From 73-13 sp035556395 (lineage in GTDB: Bacteria; Actinomycetota; Actinomycetes; Actinomycetales; Microbacteriaceae): DNA of 43,975 nucleotides. Positions 1-8,633 of this stretch are shown here, piece after piece; positions within the stretch are counted from its first letter, which is position 1; each line of letters begins with the position of its first letter. The notes under the pieces were generated by a model that searched no databases, was not told the origin of the DNA, and saw only the letters and a program-made list of their open reading frames with translations. The translations under genes were made by a program, and so were the position numbers. The stretch covers positions 1 through 43,975 of the forward strand of contig DATMFB010000183.1 of the NCBI GenBank assembly GCA_035556395.1, written 5' to 3'.

Positions 1-993
1 GCGCTCGTCGCGCGCAACCCGAAGACGATGCAGCTCATCGAGCACCATCCGAGCGAGCGGGTCCGCAGCATCCAGCTCTACGGCGTCGACCCGACCATCG
101 TCGGGGACGCGGTCCGCATCCTCGTCGAGGAGGACCGCGTCGACCACATCGACCTCAACTTCGGCTGCCCCGTCCCGAAGGTCACGCGCAAGGGCGGCGG
201 CGCCGCGCTGCCCTGGAAGACGGATCTCTTCTCGGGCATCCTCGCCTCGGCCGTCCGGCACGCGGGCGACGTCCCCGTCACGATCAAGATGCGCAAGGGG
301 ATCGACGACGATCACCTCACCTACCTCGAGGCGGGGCGGATCGCGGAGGACGCCGGGATCGCGGCCGTCACGCTGCACGCTCGCACCTGTGCGCAGCACT
401 ACTCGGGCCAGGCGGACTGGGCGGCGATCGCGCGCCTCAAGGAGACGGTCACGAGCATCCCGGTGCTCGGCAATGGCGATGTCTTCGACGGCGACGACGC
501 GGCGCGGATGATGGCGGAGACGGGCTGCGACGGGGTCGTCGTCGGTCGCGGCGTGCTCGGCAAGCCATGGCTGTTCGGCGAGCTCCAGCGCGCGCTGACC
601 GGCACCGGGTCGGGCAAGCTCGAGCCGGGCCTCGGCTATGTCGCGCGGGCGTTCCTGCGCCACGCGGAGCTCACCGCGGAGTTCCTCGGCGACGAGGCCC
701 GCGCCTGCCGCGACATCCGCAAGCACGTCGCCTGGTACTTCAAGGGCTACTCGGTCGGGGGCGACATCCGAGGTCGGCTCGCGGCCGTCGACACCCTCGC
801 CGAGATCGCGGAGACGATCGCCGAGCTCGATCTCGACGCGCCGTATCCCGGCGCGGCGGCGGAGGGAGAACGCGGTCGGCAGGGGAGTCCCAAGCGTCCG
901 CACCTCCCCGAGGGCTGGCTCGGGAGCCGCACGCTCTCGTCGGCCGATGCCGCGCAGCTCGGCGAGGACGAGAGCGACACCAGTGGGGGATGA
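1..993 (+). CDS. dusB: tRNA-dihydrouridine synthase (5' partial)
   Basis: FMN-dependent enzyme that reduces uridines in the tRNA D-loop to dihydrouridine. The reading frame is open from base 1, so the N-terminus lies outside the window; the first internal ATG at 28 is not the real start. Seen: the DUS signature NFGCPVPKVTRKGGG with the catalytic Cys, an IKMRKG strand, HARTCAQHYSGQADW, and the C-terminal FMN-phosphate segment VPVLGNGDVF...GVVVGRGVLGKPW. These are standard for the DusB/Nif3R3 group. The C-terminal helical domain is followed by a short, non-conserved tail. The stop (991-993) overlaps the GTG start of dgt at 983 by 11 bp, so the two are probably translationally coupled. Confidence 0.93.
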   Translation, partial: ALVARNPKTMQLIEHHPSERVRSIQLYGVDPTIVGDAVRILVEEDRVDHIDLNFGCPVPKVTRKGGGAALPWKTDLFSGILASAVRHAGDVPVTIKMRKGIDDDHLTYLEAGRIAEDAGIAAVTLHARTCAQHYSGQADWAAIARLKETVTSIPVLGNGDVFDGDDAARMMAETGCDGVVVGRGVLGKPWLFGELQRALTGTGSGKLEPGLGYVARAFLRHAELTAEFLGDEARACRDIRKHVAWYFKGYSVGGDIRGRLAAVDTLAEIAETIAELDLDAPYPGAAAEGERGRQGSPKRPHLPEGWLGSRTLSSADAAQLGEDESDTSGG

Positions 994-2284
994 TCTCGAT
1001 ACGACCGCCTTCGGCGGCCACTCGATCCGCGAGCACTGGCCGCTGCCGCCCGGATACACGGAGGCAGACGCCGAGCGGCGTCTGCCCGAGGACCACTACT
1101 CGCGTCGCAGCGAGTTCGCCCGCGACCGGGCGCGGGTGCTGCACTCCAGCGCGCTGCGCCGCCTCGCGGCGAAGACCCAGGTGCTCTCGCCCGCGTCGGG
1201 CCTCGACTTCGCGCGCAACCGGCTCACCCACTCGCTCGAGGTCGCGCAGATCGGCCGCGAGCTCGGTGCCGACCTCGGCCTCGACCCGGACATCGTCGAC
1301 GCCGCGTGCCTGAGCCACGACCTCGGGCATCCGCCGTTCGGCCACAACGGCGAGCGCGCCCTCAACGACTGGGCGTCCGACATCGGCGGCTTCGAGGGCA
1401 ACGCCCAGACGCTGCGCATGCTCACCCGCCTGGAGCCGAAGGTCTTCGGCCCCGACGGCGCCTCGTACGGCATCAACCTCACCAGGGCGAGCCTCGACGC
1501 GACGGCGAAGTACCCGTGGGACGAGGCGCACGCCGTCGAGGACCCGAGCGGGCGCCGGAAGTTCGGCCACTACGCGGACGACGCGGCCGCGTTCTCCTGG
1601 CTGCGCGAAGGCGCCCCGGCCGACCGGCTCTGCATCGAGGCCCAGGTCATGGACCTCGCCGACGACATCGCGTACTCGGTCCACGACTTCGAGGACGCGA
1701 TCGTCGAGGGCTACATCGAGGTGCCGGAGCTCCATTCGGCGGCCGCTCGCGACGGGCTCGTGCGCGGCATGGTCGAGTGGGTCGGCGGCGGCATCCCGGT
1801 CGACGAGCTCCGCGCGGCGCTCGCCCGCCTCGACTCCGACGACGCCTGGCTCGCCTCCTGGCAGGCGGGCCGAGTCGACCGCGCACGGCTCAAGAACCTC
1901 GCGAGCGCACTGATCGGCCGATTCGTCGGCGCCGCGCAGCGCGCGACGCGCGCGGCCCATGCGCAGGCGAGCCTCGCCCGCTACGGCGCGGACCTGATCG
2001 TCCCGGAGGAGACCCGCGCCGAGATCGCGGTGCTCAAGGGCATCGTCGGCTCGTACGTCATGGCGAACGTCACCCGTCAGCCCGTGTACGTCCGCCAGCG
2101 CGCGATCCTCACCGAGCTCGCGGACCGGCTGCTCGAGATCGGCCCGGGGCATCTCGACGCGGAGTTCCAGGAGGACTGGGCCGCGGCGGCCGACGATGGC
2201 GCGCGGAAGCGGGTCATCGTCGACCAGGTCGCCTCGCTCACGGATCAGAACGCGATGACCTGGCATTCGCTCCTTGTCGGATGA
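983..2284 (+). CDS. dgt: Deoxyguanosinetriphosphate triphosphohydrolase-like protein
   Basis: HD-superfamily enzyme that removes triphosphate from dNTPs, contributing to dNTP pool control. 433 aa from the GTG at 983. This start is chosen because the recognisable N-terminus (EHYSRRSEFARDRARVLHSSALRRLA follows shortly) begins there and it overlaps dusB by 11 bp. Longer upstream readings in this frame are only the shadow of dusB. Seen: H83 in LTHSLEV, H112-D113 in SHDLGHPPFGH, and a later DLADDIAYSVHDFED metal-binding segment, together giving the complete H...HD...D set. The family is split into Dgt and Dgt-like proteins and I cannot tell substrate preference. A copy of the dispersed repeat begins at the base after the stop codon. 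Confidence 0.93.
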   Translation: MGDDLDTTAFGGHSIREHWPLPPGYTEADAERRLPEDHYSRRSEFARDRARVLHSSALRRLAAKTQVLSPASGLDFARNRLTHSLEVAQIGRELGADLGLDPDIVDAACLSHDLGHPPFGHNGERALNDWASDIGGFEGNAQTLRMLTRLEPKVFGPDGASYGINLTRASLDATAKYPWDEAHAVEDPSGRRKFGHYADDAAAFSWLREGAPADRLCIEAQVMDLADDIAYSVHDFEDAIVEGYIEVPELHSAAARDGLVRGMVEWVGGGIPVDELRAALARLDSDDAWLASWQAGRVDRARLKNLASALIGRFVGAAQRATRAAHAQASLARYGADLIVPEETRAEIAVLKGIVGSYVMANVTRQPVYVRQRAILTELADRLLEIGPGHLDAEFQEDWAAAADDGARKRVIVDQVASLTDQNAMTWHSLLVG

Positions 2285-2340
2285 CCCTTCGACTCGCCTC
2301 CGGATCGCTCAGGGATCGGTACCGCGCAGCGAGTCGAAGC
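2285..2340 (+). repeat. Dispersed CCCTTCGACTCG repeat, copy A (full hairpin)
   Basis: Fifty-six bases between dgt and dnaG. It starts CCCTTCGACTCG, has an inner CGCTCAGGG, and ends with the inverted arm GCGAGTCGAAGC, so the RNA can fold into a long stem. It begins directly after the dgt stop codon and ends 7 bp before the dnaG -10 box. It may act as a terminator or insulator between the two genes, but there is no U-tract. The same element is found at five other places in the window. Confidence 0.75.
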
Positions 2341-2347
2341 GCGTCCT

Positions 2348-2353
2348 TAGGAT
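2348..2353 (+). promoter_or_regulatory. -10 box TAGGAT for leaderless dnaG
   Basis: TAGGAT lies 6 nt before the dnaG ATG at 2360, with no Shine-Dalgarno sequence in between. This places the expected transcription start on the A of the start codon. Confidence 0.6.
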
Positions 2354-2359
2354 GAGCAC

Positions 2360-4327
2360 ATGCCTGGCCTGATCCGTCGAAGCGACATCGACGAGGTCCG
2401 GGCGCGCACGAACATCGCCGACATCATCGGCGACTACGTGACGCTCAAGTCGGCCGGGGTCGGGTCGCTCAAGGGACTCTGCCCGTTCCACGACGAGCGC
2501 AGCCCGAGCTTCAACGTGCGGCCGGCCGTCGGCTACTTCCACTGCTTCGGCTGCGGCGAGGGCGGCAACGTCTACGACTTCCTCATGAAGATCGACCACG
2601 TCACGTTCCCCGAGGCGGTCGAGCGGCTCGCCCAGCGCGCCGGCTACGAGCTCCACTACGAGGACAGCGGCAGCGGGCAGCGCGAGCAGGAACGCGGCAA
2701 TCGCACGCGGATCCTCGCCGCGAACGCGGCCGCCGAGCAGTTCTTCCAGCAGCAGCTGCGCGCGCCGGAGGCCGAGCCGGGTCGCCGGTTCCTCGGCGAG
2801 CGCGGCTTCGACCAGGAGGCGGCCCAGCGCTTCGGCGTCGGCTTCGCACCGCGATCGGGCGCGCTCGGCAAGGCGCTGCGGGCGCAGGGCTTCACGGACG
2901 AGGAGCTCGTGCAGGCCGGACTGCTCGGCAAGGGGGAGCGCGGCGACGTGTACGACCGGTTCCGCTCGCGCCTGATCTGGCCGATCCGGGACACGACGGG
3001 TCAGACGGTCGGCTTCGGGGCGCGCAAGCTGCTCGACGAGGACCAGGGCCCCAAGTACCTGAACACTCCGGAGACGCCGGTCTACCACAAGGCCCAGGTG
3101 CTCTACGGACTCGACCTCGCAAAGCGCGACATCGCGCGCCAGAAGCAGGTCGTCGTCGTCGAGGGGTACACCGATGTGATGGCCGCCCACCTCGCCGGGG
3201 TGACGACGGCCGTCGCGACTTGCGGCACCGCGTTCGGCGTCGACCACATCAAGATCATCCGTCGCATCCTCGGCGACAGCGATCAGAACGCGGTCGCCTC
3301 GGCCGGCGAGGTCGTCTTCACCTTCGACGGCGACGAGGCGGGACTCAAAGCGGCGTCGCGCGCCTTCGAGGAGGAGTCGCGCTTCAACGCGCAGACCTTC
3401 GTCGCGGTCGCGCCCGACGGGCTCGACCCGTGCGACCTGCGCCTGCAGCGCGGCGACGGCGCCGTGCGCGCGCTCATCGAGTCGCGGAAGCCCCTCTTCG
3501 AGTTCATCATCCGCCGCACGTTCGCCGGCTTCGACCTGGAGTCGGCGGAGGGGCGGGTGCAGGCGCTGCGCGCGGCGGCCCCGGTCGTCGCGGGCATCCG
3601 CGACCAGGCCCTCGTCACGGAGTATGCGCGGCTGCTCGCCCGCTGGCTCGGCATCGACCCGTCGGAGACGCTCGCGGCGGTGCGGGTCGCACGCAGACAG
3701 GGGGGTCCTTCGACTCGCTCCGCTCGCTCAGGAAGCGACCGCGCGGGACCGGATTCCCGGTCCCCGAGCGATGGCCCCGACTCCCGGTCCCTGAGCGAGG
3801 GCCCCCACTACCGGTCCCTGAGCGAGGGCGGAGCCCGAGTCGAAGGGTCGCCGCCCATCACCCTCGCGAGCCTCGGCCGCGACCCGAACACCCGGCTCGA
3901 GGTCGAGGTGCTCCAGGCGCTCCTGCAGTATCCGGCCGAGGTCGGCCCGGAGCTCTCGGGGCGAGTCGTCGCGGCGGCCTTCGCCGATCCGAGCCTCGCC
4001 GTCGTGCGCGACGCGATCGCGGTGCAGCTGCGCTCGGCGGGCGACGCCGGCTGGGTCGATGAGGTCACGATCGAGGCGCCGGAGCCCTACCGCGGCCTCG
4101 TCCGCGAGCTCGCGGTCTCGCCGATCCCCGGCCGGCCGGAGACGCTCCCGCAGACCGTGCGCGCGGTCGCGGCCTCGCTCGTCGACCGCGAGCTGCTGCG
4201 TCGCAAGCGCGACGCCCTCGGCGCCCTTCAGCGGATCGAGCGGGAGGCGGAGCCGGAGCGATTCGGCGAGCTCCAGCGCGAGCTCGTCGCGATCGACGCC
4301 GAGCGCACTCGCCTCCGCGGCGACTGA
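2360..4327 (+). CDS. dnaG: DNA primase DnaG
   Basis: Synthesises RNA primers at the replication fork. 655 aa. Seen: CHC2 zinc-binding domain (C41, H44, C62, C65), catalytic core, and TOPRIM motifs with E268 in VEGYTDV and D323/D325 in FDGDEAG. The C-terminal region (about 500-655) would be the DnaB-helicase-binding domain. Between core and C-terminal domain, residues about 450-496 are encoded by a copy of the dispersed repeat (3707-3847). They give a Ser/Arg/Gly/Pro stretch that includes two RSLSEG units. This hinge is normally variable, so the enzyme is probably functional. The start is fixed by the -10 box 6 nt upstream and by the family N-terminus (IRRSDIDEVRARTNIADIIGDYV). Confidence 0.96.
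   Translation: MPGLIRRSDIDEVRARTNIADIIGDYVTLKSAGVGSLKGLCPFHDERSPSFNVRPAVGYFHCFGCGEGGNVYDFLMKIDHVTFPEAVERLAQRAGYELHYEDSGSGQREQERGNRTRILAANAAAEQFFQQQLRAPEAEPGRRFLGERGFDQEAAQRFGVGFAPRSGALGKALRAQGFTDEELVQAGLLGKGERGDVYDRFRSRLIWPIRDTTGQTVGFGARKLLDEDQGPKYLNTPETPVYHKAQVLYGLDLAKRDIARQKQVVVVEGYTDVMAAHLAGVTTAVATCGTAFGVDHIKIIRRILGDSDQNAVASAGEVVFTFDGDEAGLKAASRAFEEESRFNAQTFVAVAPDGLDPCDLRLQRGDGAVRALIESRKPLFEFIIRRTFAGFDLESAEGRVQALRAAAPVVAGIRDQALVTEYARLLARWLGIDPSETLAAVRVARRQGGPSTRSARSGSDRAGPDSRSPSDGPDSRSLSEGPHYRSLSEGGARVEGSPPITLASLGRDPNTRLEVEVLQALLQYPAEVGPELSGRVVAAAFADPSLAVVRDAIAVQLRSAGDAGWVDEVTIEAPEPYRGLVRELAVSPIPGRPETLPQTVRAVAASLVDRELLRRKRDALGALQRIEREAEPERFGELQRELVAIDAERTRLRGD
3707..3847 (+). repeat. Dispersed repeat, copy B, translated inside dnaG
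   Basis: About 141 bp within the dnaG reading frame. Its left end reads CCTTCGACTCGCTCCGCTCG and its right end the inverted CGAGTCGAAGG. Between them are two near-identical internal units containing CCGGTCCCTGAGCGAGG. The length of 141 is a multiple of three and the frame stays open throughout. It encodes the primase linker at residues 450-496. Both terminal arms are present, as in copies A and E. Confidence 0.8.
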
Positions 4328-4337
4328 CGACCCCGAA

Positions 4338-4343
4338 TAGAGT
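4338..4343 (+). promoter_or_regulatory. -10 box TAGAGT for the ABC ATPase
   Basis: TAGAGT ends 6 nt before the GTG at 4350, within the 22-bp gap after dnaG, and no Shine-Dalgarno is present. The gene is therefore probably leaderless. Confidence 0.55.
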
Positions 4344-4349
4344 GGTCGG

Positions 4350-5174
4350 GTGTCCGCCGAGCCCGAGATCGCTGTCCGCGCGACCGATCTGAGCCTGCGC
4401 TACCACTCGTCGAGCCAGGTCACCCGGACGATCGCGGTCGACGGGGTCGATCTCACGATCGCGTCGGGGGAGATCCTCGCGGTGGTCGGCGAGACGGGCT
4501 CCGGCAAGTCGACGCTCGCCCGTGCGGTCGCCCTGCAGTCCGACGTGGTCGGCGACCGGCGTTCTCCCCGGATCTCGGGCGGCAGCCTCACCGTGCTCGG
4601 CCAGGAGGTCCGCGGCATCTCGGGGCGGCGCCGCGAACGGCTCTCGGTGCGCGTCGGCTTCCTCAGGCAGGAGGCCGGGCAGCACCTCTCGGCGCGCCTG
4701 ACTGTCGAGGAGAACATCGTCGAGCCGATCTACCTCATCGATCGCAAGTTCGATCGGATGCTCGCGGGGGAGCACGCGGCGATGCTGCTCGATGCCGTGC
4801 ACCTCCCGCTGTCGATGCTCGACCTCATGCCGCACGAGCTCTCGAAAGGTCAGCGCCAGCGCGTCGCGATCGCCCGCGCCCTCGTCCTCGAGCCGGCGGT
4901 CCTCGTCGCGGACGACCCGACCGCCGGGGTCGACGTCACGGTGCGCTCGCACATCCTCGACGTCATCGCGCAGCTCCAGGAGCACCACGCGTTCGCGGCG
5001 CTCATCGTCACCGCGGACCTCGCCGAGGTCCGGCGGATCACGGACCGCGTCGCGGTCATGCAGCAGGGGAGGATCGTGGGCATCGGATCGATGGGCGAGG
5101 TATTCGAGAATCCGATCCATCCGTATGTGCGGCGGCTCGGCGAGTCGCTCGGCGCGCTGCGGAGCGCCTCGTGA
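4350..5174 (+). CDS. ABC transporter ATP-binding protein with altered catalytic residues
   Basis: 274-aa nucleotide-binding subunit most like the oligopeptide/nickel (Opp/Dpp/Nik) importer class. Seen: Walker A GETGSGKST (47-55), Q-loop Gln107, signature LSKGQ (164-168), Walker B leading into D188-D189, and D-loop AGVD. Two normally invariant catalytic positions differ. The Glu after Walker B is Asp189 (DDPT instead of DEPT), and the H-loop reads TADL (Ala222) where the family has THDL. ATP binding looks intact but hydrolysis is expected to be weak. No permease or substrate-binding gene is adjacent. The next gene starts at a GTGA overlap (5171-5174), so the two form an operon. The transported substrate is unknown. 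Confidence 0.85.
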   Translation: MSAEPEIAVRATDLSLRYHSSSQVTRTIAVDGVDLTIASGEILAVVGETGSGKSTLARAVALQSDVVGDRRSPRISGGSLTVLGQEVRGISGRRRERLSVRVGFLRQEAGQHLSARLTVEENIVEPIYLIDRKFDRMLAGEHAAMLLDAVHLPLSMLDLMPHELSKGQRQRVAIARALVLEPAVLVADDPTAGVDVTVRSHILDVIAQLQEHHAFAALIVTADLAEVRRITDRVAVMQQGRIVGIGSMGEVFENPIHPYVRRLGESLGALRSAS

Positions 5175-6175
5175 GCGGTCGCGCGCCGGGGGAGCTTCGC
5201 GACCTGCTCAAGGGCACGGGCGCTCCGCGTCCCGCCGAGGAGCGTCCGGTGCCGGGCCCGATCGCGATCCTGCCGAACGAGGCGCCGCACCTGGTCGCCG
5301 CGGTCGAGGCCGCCGGCGGGACGGTAGCCGGCCTCGGTCCGGACACCGCTGGGCTCATCTGGGTGCACCCGAGCGACCCGGACGGGCTCGCCGCGGTGCT
5401 CGCCGATCACCCGGACATCGGCTGGGTGCAGCTCCCGTGGGCCGGGGTCGACGCGTTCGCCCCGGTGCTCTCCGCACATGCCGGGCGGACGATGCCGATC
5501 TGGACGAGCGCGAAGGGCGCCTACTCCGAGCCGGTCGCCGAGCACGCCGTCGCCCTCGCGCTCGCCTGCATCCGGGAGCTGCCGGACAAGGCGCGCAGGA
5601 CCTCCTGGACACCGCGTTCGGGCGAGTCGATCTTCGGCCGCCGCGTCCTCATCGTCGGCGCCGGCGGCATCGCGCAGGAGATCATCCGCCTGCTCGCGCC
5701 ATTCGACCCGTCGATCACGATCGTCCGGCGCTCGGCGGGGGCGGTTCCCGGCGCGGACCGCGTCGTGACCGCCGACCGGCTCGACGAGGTGCTCCCCGAG
5801 GCGGAGATCGTCATCCTCGCGGCCGCGGCGACGGACGAGACCTCGCGGCTCATCGACGCGCGGCGCATCGAGCTGATGGATCAGAACGCGATCCTTGTCA
5901 ACATCGCGCGCGGCTCGCTCGTCGACGCGGAGGCGCTCGCCGCCGCGCTCGAGCGCGGGCACCTCAAGGGCGCCGGGATCGATGTGACGGACCCGGAGCC
6001 GCTGCCCGACGGGCATCCGCTCTGGACCGCGCCACGCGTGGTCATCACCTGCCACTCCGCGGACACCGAGGAGATGGTCGCCCCGCTGCTCGCGAGCCGG
6101 GTCGAGTCGAACATGCGGGCGCTGCTCGGCGACGGCGCCTTCATCGGGGTCGTCGATCCGGCAGCGGGGTACTGA
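5171..6175 (+). CDS. D-isomer-specific 2-hydroxyacid dehydrogenase
   Basis: NAD(P)-dependent dehydrogenase of the D-2-hydroxyacid family, 334 aa from the GTG that overlaps the ABC gene by 4 bp. Seen: Rossmann motif VLIVGAGGIAQE (the GxGxxG-type turn is GAGGIA), catalytic Arg in NIARGSLVD, Glu in DVTDPEPLPDGHPLW, and the catalytic His in VVITCHSA. The order Arg-Glu-His is complete. The N-terminal half diverges from classical SerA and there is no ACT or ASB domain, so it is probably not the serine-pathway enzyme. A glyoxylate/hydroxypyruvate reductase or another ketoacid reductase is possible. A 7-bp stem hairpin follows the stop directly. Confidence 0.88.
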   Translation: MSGRAPGELRDLLKGTGAPRPAEERPVPGPIAILPNEAPHLVAAVEAAGGTVAGLGPDTAGLIWVHPSDPDGLAAVLADHPDIGWVQLPWAGVDAFAPVLSAHAGRTMPIWTSAKGAYSEPVAEHAVALALACIRELPDKARRTSWTPRSGESIFGRRVLIVGAGGIAQEIIRLLAPFDPSITIVRRSAGAVPGADRVVTADRLDEVLPEAEIVILAAAATDETSRLIDARRIELMDQNAILVNIARGSLVDAEALAAALERGHLKGAGIDVTDPEPLPDGHPLWTAPRVVITCHSADTEEMVAPLLASRVESNMRALLGDGAFIGVVDPAAGY

Positions 6176-6201
6176 GCGGACGATTGGGTTTCGGCGTCCG
6201 C
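6176..6201 (+). terminator. Hairpin after the hydroxyacid dehydrogenase
   Basis: A perfect 7-bp inverted repeat (GCGGACG / CGTCCGC) with a 12-nt loop starts at the base after the stop codon. The loop, not the tail, carries the T-rich run, so it is a candidate terminator only. Confidence 0.45.
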
Positions 6202-6233
6202 GGGGCGCGGCCGGCCTCTCTCGGCGTCTGGGC

Positions 6234-6239
6234 TATGGT
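6234..6239 (+). promoter_or_regulatory. -10 box TATGGT of the surface-protein gene
   Basis: TATGGT lies 30 nt before the ATG at 6270. That leaves a leader of about 24 nt containing the purine-rich AGGCGGGAAG, a plausible ribosome-binding site. This gene therefore differs from its leaderless neighbours. Confidence 0.45.
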
Positions 6240-6269
6240 TTGTAACTCGGCCCAAAGGCGGGAAGTCAC

Positions 6270-8633
6270 ATGCTCAGAGCAGTCAGGGCCATCGGCATCG
6301 TCGCGCTCGTCGCATTGGTCGCGCTGGGTCCTCCTCCCGCATCGGCGGCGGCAGACGACGTGCCGACGGCGCTGTACGTCGCCACGGATGGGCACGACGA
6401 TGCGTCGTGTGGCGCGATCGATGCGCCCTGCTCGACCGTGAGCGAAGGCGTGTCTCGCGCCAAGGCGGCGATCGCTGGTGGCGCGCTCGAGGTCATCGTG
6501 CGCCTCGCCGCCGGCACGTACGACGAGAACGTCGATATCGGTGTCGTAGCCTCCGGAAGCAGCCTGAGCTTGATCGGCACCGGCGCATCCACGACCGTCA
6601 TCGACGGTCTGGGCAGCGCCTCGACGCCCGCGAGCGTCATCACCGTCGCGAGCGGGACCGTCACGCTCGGCGGCCTCTCGATCACCGGCGGGTACGCGGC
6701 GAGCGGCGGCGGGATTCACAATGCCGCGGGCACGCTGACGATCTCCGAGGTCGCCGTGAGGGGCAATACCGCAAATGCCGCTGGCAACTACGGTGGCGGC
6801 GGTGGTGGCATCTACAACGGGACCGGCACACTGGCGATTCTCGACTCCGAGGTCTCGAACAACACGTCGGCGGGCCAGGGCTACGGCGGCGGCATCTTCG
6901 GCCTAGACGGTGGGACTGTCACGATCGTTGACTCCACAGTGTCAGGAAACACCGCCAGCTACTACGTGGGCGGCATCCACAACCGCGGCCTGCTGACGAT
7001 CACCCGCTCCACGGTGTCGGACAACACCACCCAGCGGAACTTCGGCGGCGGTATCTCCAACTACGGCGGCACACTGGTCATGACCGACTCGACGATGTCG
7101 GGCAACAGGGCACTCGGGGCGAACACCGGCAAAGGGGGCGCCATCTACAACAGAGGGCCGGCCACGGTGATCAACTCGACGCTGTCCGGTAATGCCGCGA
7201 CTTTCGGCGGCGGGATCCATAACCTCGGCAGCGGCGCACTCACCGTGACCTACTCCACGCTGGCCGAGAACACGGCGACGAGGGGCGGCGGGGGTTACCG
7301 CTGGGAGGGTGGCACGATCACCATCTCGAACACCATCCTGTTCGCGTCGACGTGCGACGCCTACTCGGTGATCATCGACGGCGGCTACAACGTGAGCGAT
7401 ACGTGCACGTTCTACGCCCCGAGCGGGACGAGCATCGCCGGCAGCAGCACGATCGGCCTGGCGCCGCTGGCGGCGAATAGCTCCACCGGACCGCAGACGA
7501 TGGCGATCGACACCACCAGCTCTGCGCACCACCTCGTGCCGGGATGCACCGGCACCGATGCCCGGGGCCTGGACCGGCCGGGGTTCGGCGGGACAGCCAA
7601 CTGCGACGCCGGCGCCTACGAGCTGCAGGGGGTCGCTCCGGTGGTGACCACCGACCCGCAGTCGCAGACGTTCGCGATCGGCTCGGATGCGACGTTCACC
7701 TCGGCAGCATCGGGGACACCGGCGCCGACCGTGCAGTGGCAGGCCTACAACGATGACGCTTGGGGCGATGTACCCGGAGCTACGTCGACCACGCTGACGC
7801 TGGCGAGCGTGACGCACTCGATGACCGGTAGCCAGTACCGCGCAGTGTTCACCAATGGAGTGGCCACGGATGCGACGACGGCTGCGGCGATGCTGACCGT
7901 GCCAGTGGGGGCGCTGGACTACTTGGTGCTGTCACCGACCGCACCGAAGATCGTGGCGGGTGGCTCTCAGGTGTTCACCGCCGAAGGCTTTGACGCCTTC
8001 GACAACGCGCTCGGGGACGTGACCGCCGTCACGGTGTTCACGGGATCCGCTGACATGGTGTGTGCGGCAGCAACCTGCACGGCGATTGCTCCGGGCTCCT
8101 ACACGGTGACGGGCACGTCGGGCACCGCGACGGGGACCGCCTCGGTCACGGTGGAATCGTTGCCCGACGTGCCGTTGCCCGCGACCAGGCCCGTTGCGTC
8201 CGGAACGCTGACCGATGTTCCGGGGACGATCCGGTCCGATGGCCGGTTCACCGCCACGGCATCCGGGTTCGCACCCTACGCGCCGGTCACGTTCGGCATC
8301 TACTCCACGCCGGTCACGCTCGGCCACGCCGTAGCGGACAGCAGCGGCACCGCCGTGGCGCATCTGCAGATGCCGGCCGGGCTGGCCGGCCATCACACTG
8401 TGGTCGCTGCCGGAATGAGTCCGTCCCTGACGATCATGTACCTGGAGATGTCGGTCTTCGTCGTGCCGGGCGCGGCAATACCCGGCGACGCGCAGCTGGC
8501 GATCTCGGGGATCGATCGCGACCCCTTGATCTGGCTCGGTGCAGGGGCGCTGCTTCTGATCGTGCTCGGGGCGCTGATGCGCGGCGTCGCATTCGGGCGA
8601 CCGTCCTCCGGAATCGCTCGAGGACGTCGGTGA
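6270..8633 (+). CDS. Secreted right-handed beta-helix / Ig-like surface protein
   Basis: 787 aa. Seen: a signal peptide (basic start, hydrophobic run, AxA cleavage near residue 27), and a region at about 95-370 of repeating STVSGNTA...GGGIHN units, typical of a right-handed beta-helix (Pmp/choice-of-anchor Q type). Next come an Ig-like module beginning TDPQSQTFAIGSDATF, a second beta-rich module beginning LSPTAPKIVAGGSQVF, a third beta-rich stretch, and a C-terminal membrane segment (about 752-775) followed by an Arg-rich tail. There is no usable LPXTG sorting signal, so anchoring is by the membrane segment. Function is unknown; adhesion or polysaccharide binding is possible. The gene uses codons rare in its neighbours (AGA, CTA, ACA, TCA, GGA) and lies beside a tRNA gene, suggesting acquisition by transfer. 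Confidence 0.85.
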   Translation: MLRAVRAIGIVALVALVALGPPPASAAADDVPTALYVATDGHDDASCGAIDAPCSTVSEGVSRAKAAIAGGALEVIVRLAAGTYDENVDIGVVASGSSLSLIGTGASTTVIDGLGSASTPASVITVASGTVTLGGLSITGGYAASGGGIHNAAGTLTISEVAVRGNTANAAGNYGGGGGGIYNGTGTLAILDSEVSNNTSAGQGYGGGIFGLDGGTVTIVDSTVSGNTASYYVGGIHNRGLLTITRSTVSDNTTQRNFGGGISNYGGTLVMTDSTMSGNRALGANTGKGGAIYNRGPATVINSTLSGNAATFGGGIHNLGSGALTVTYSTLAENTATRGGGGYRWEGGTITISNTILFASTCDAYSVIIDGGYNVSDTCTFYAPSGTSIAGSSTIGLAPLAANSSTGPQTMAIDTTSSAHHLVPGCTGTDARGLDRPGFGGTANCDAGAYELQGVAPVVTTDPQSQTFAIGSDATFTSAASGTPAPTVQWQAYNDDAWGDVPGATSTTLTLASVTHSMTGSQYRAVFTNGVATDATTAAAMLTVPVGALDYLVLSPTAPKIVAGGSQVFTAEGFDAFDNALGDVTAVTVFTGSADMVCAAATCTAIAPGSYTVTGTSGTATGTASVTVESLPDVPLPATRPVASGTLTDVPGTIRSDGRFTATASGFAPYAPVTFGIYSTPVTLGHAVADSSGTAVAHLQMPAGLAGHHTVVAAGMSPSLTIMYLEMSVFVVPGAAIPGDAQLAISGIDRDPLIWLGAGALLLIVLGALMRGVAFGRPSSGIARGRR

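Noticed and set aside
1096..1482. Antisense open frames across dgt, dnaG, nadE, pepA and others
   Set aside because: High GC produces long stop-free shadow frames. Their products are Arg/Ala/Pro-rich low-complexity sequence and real domain motifs lie in the other frame.
8169..8190. LPATR in the surface protein as a sortase signal
   Set aside because: It lies in the middle of the protein, lacks the Gly, and is not followed by a membrane segment and basic tail.
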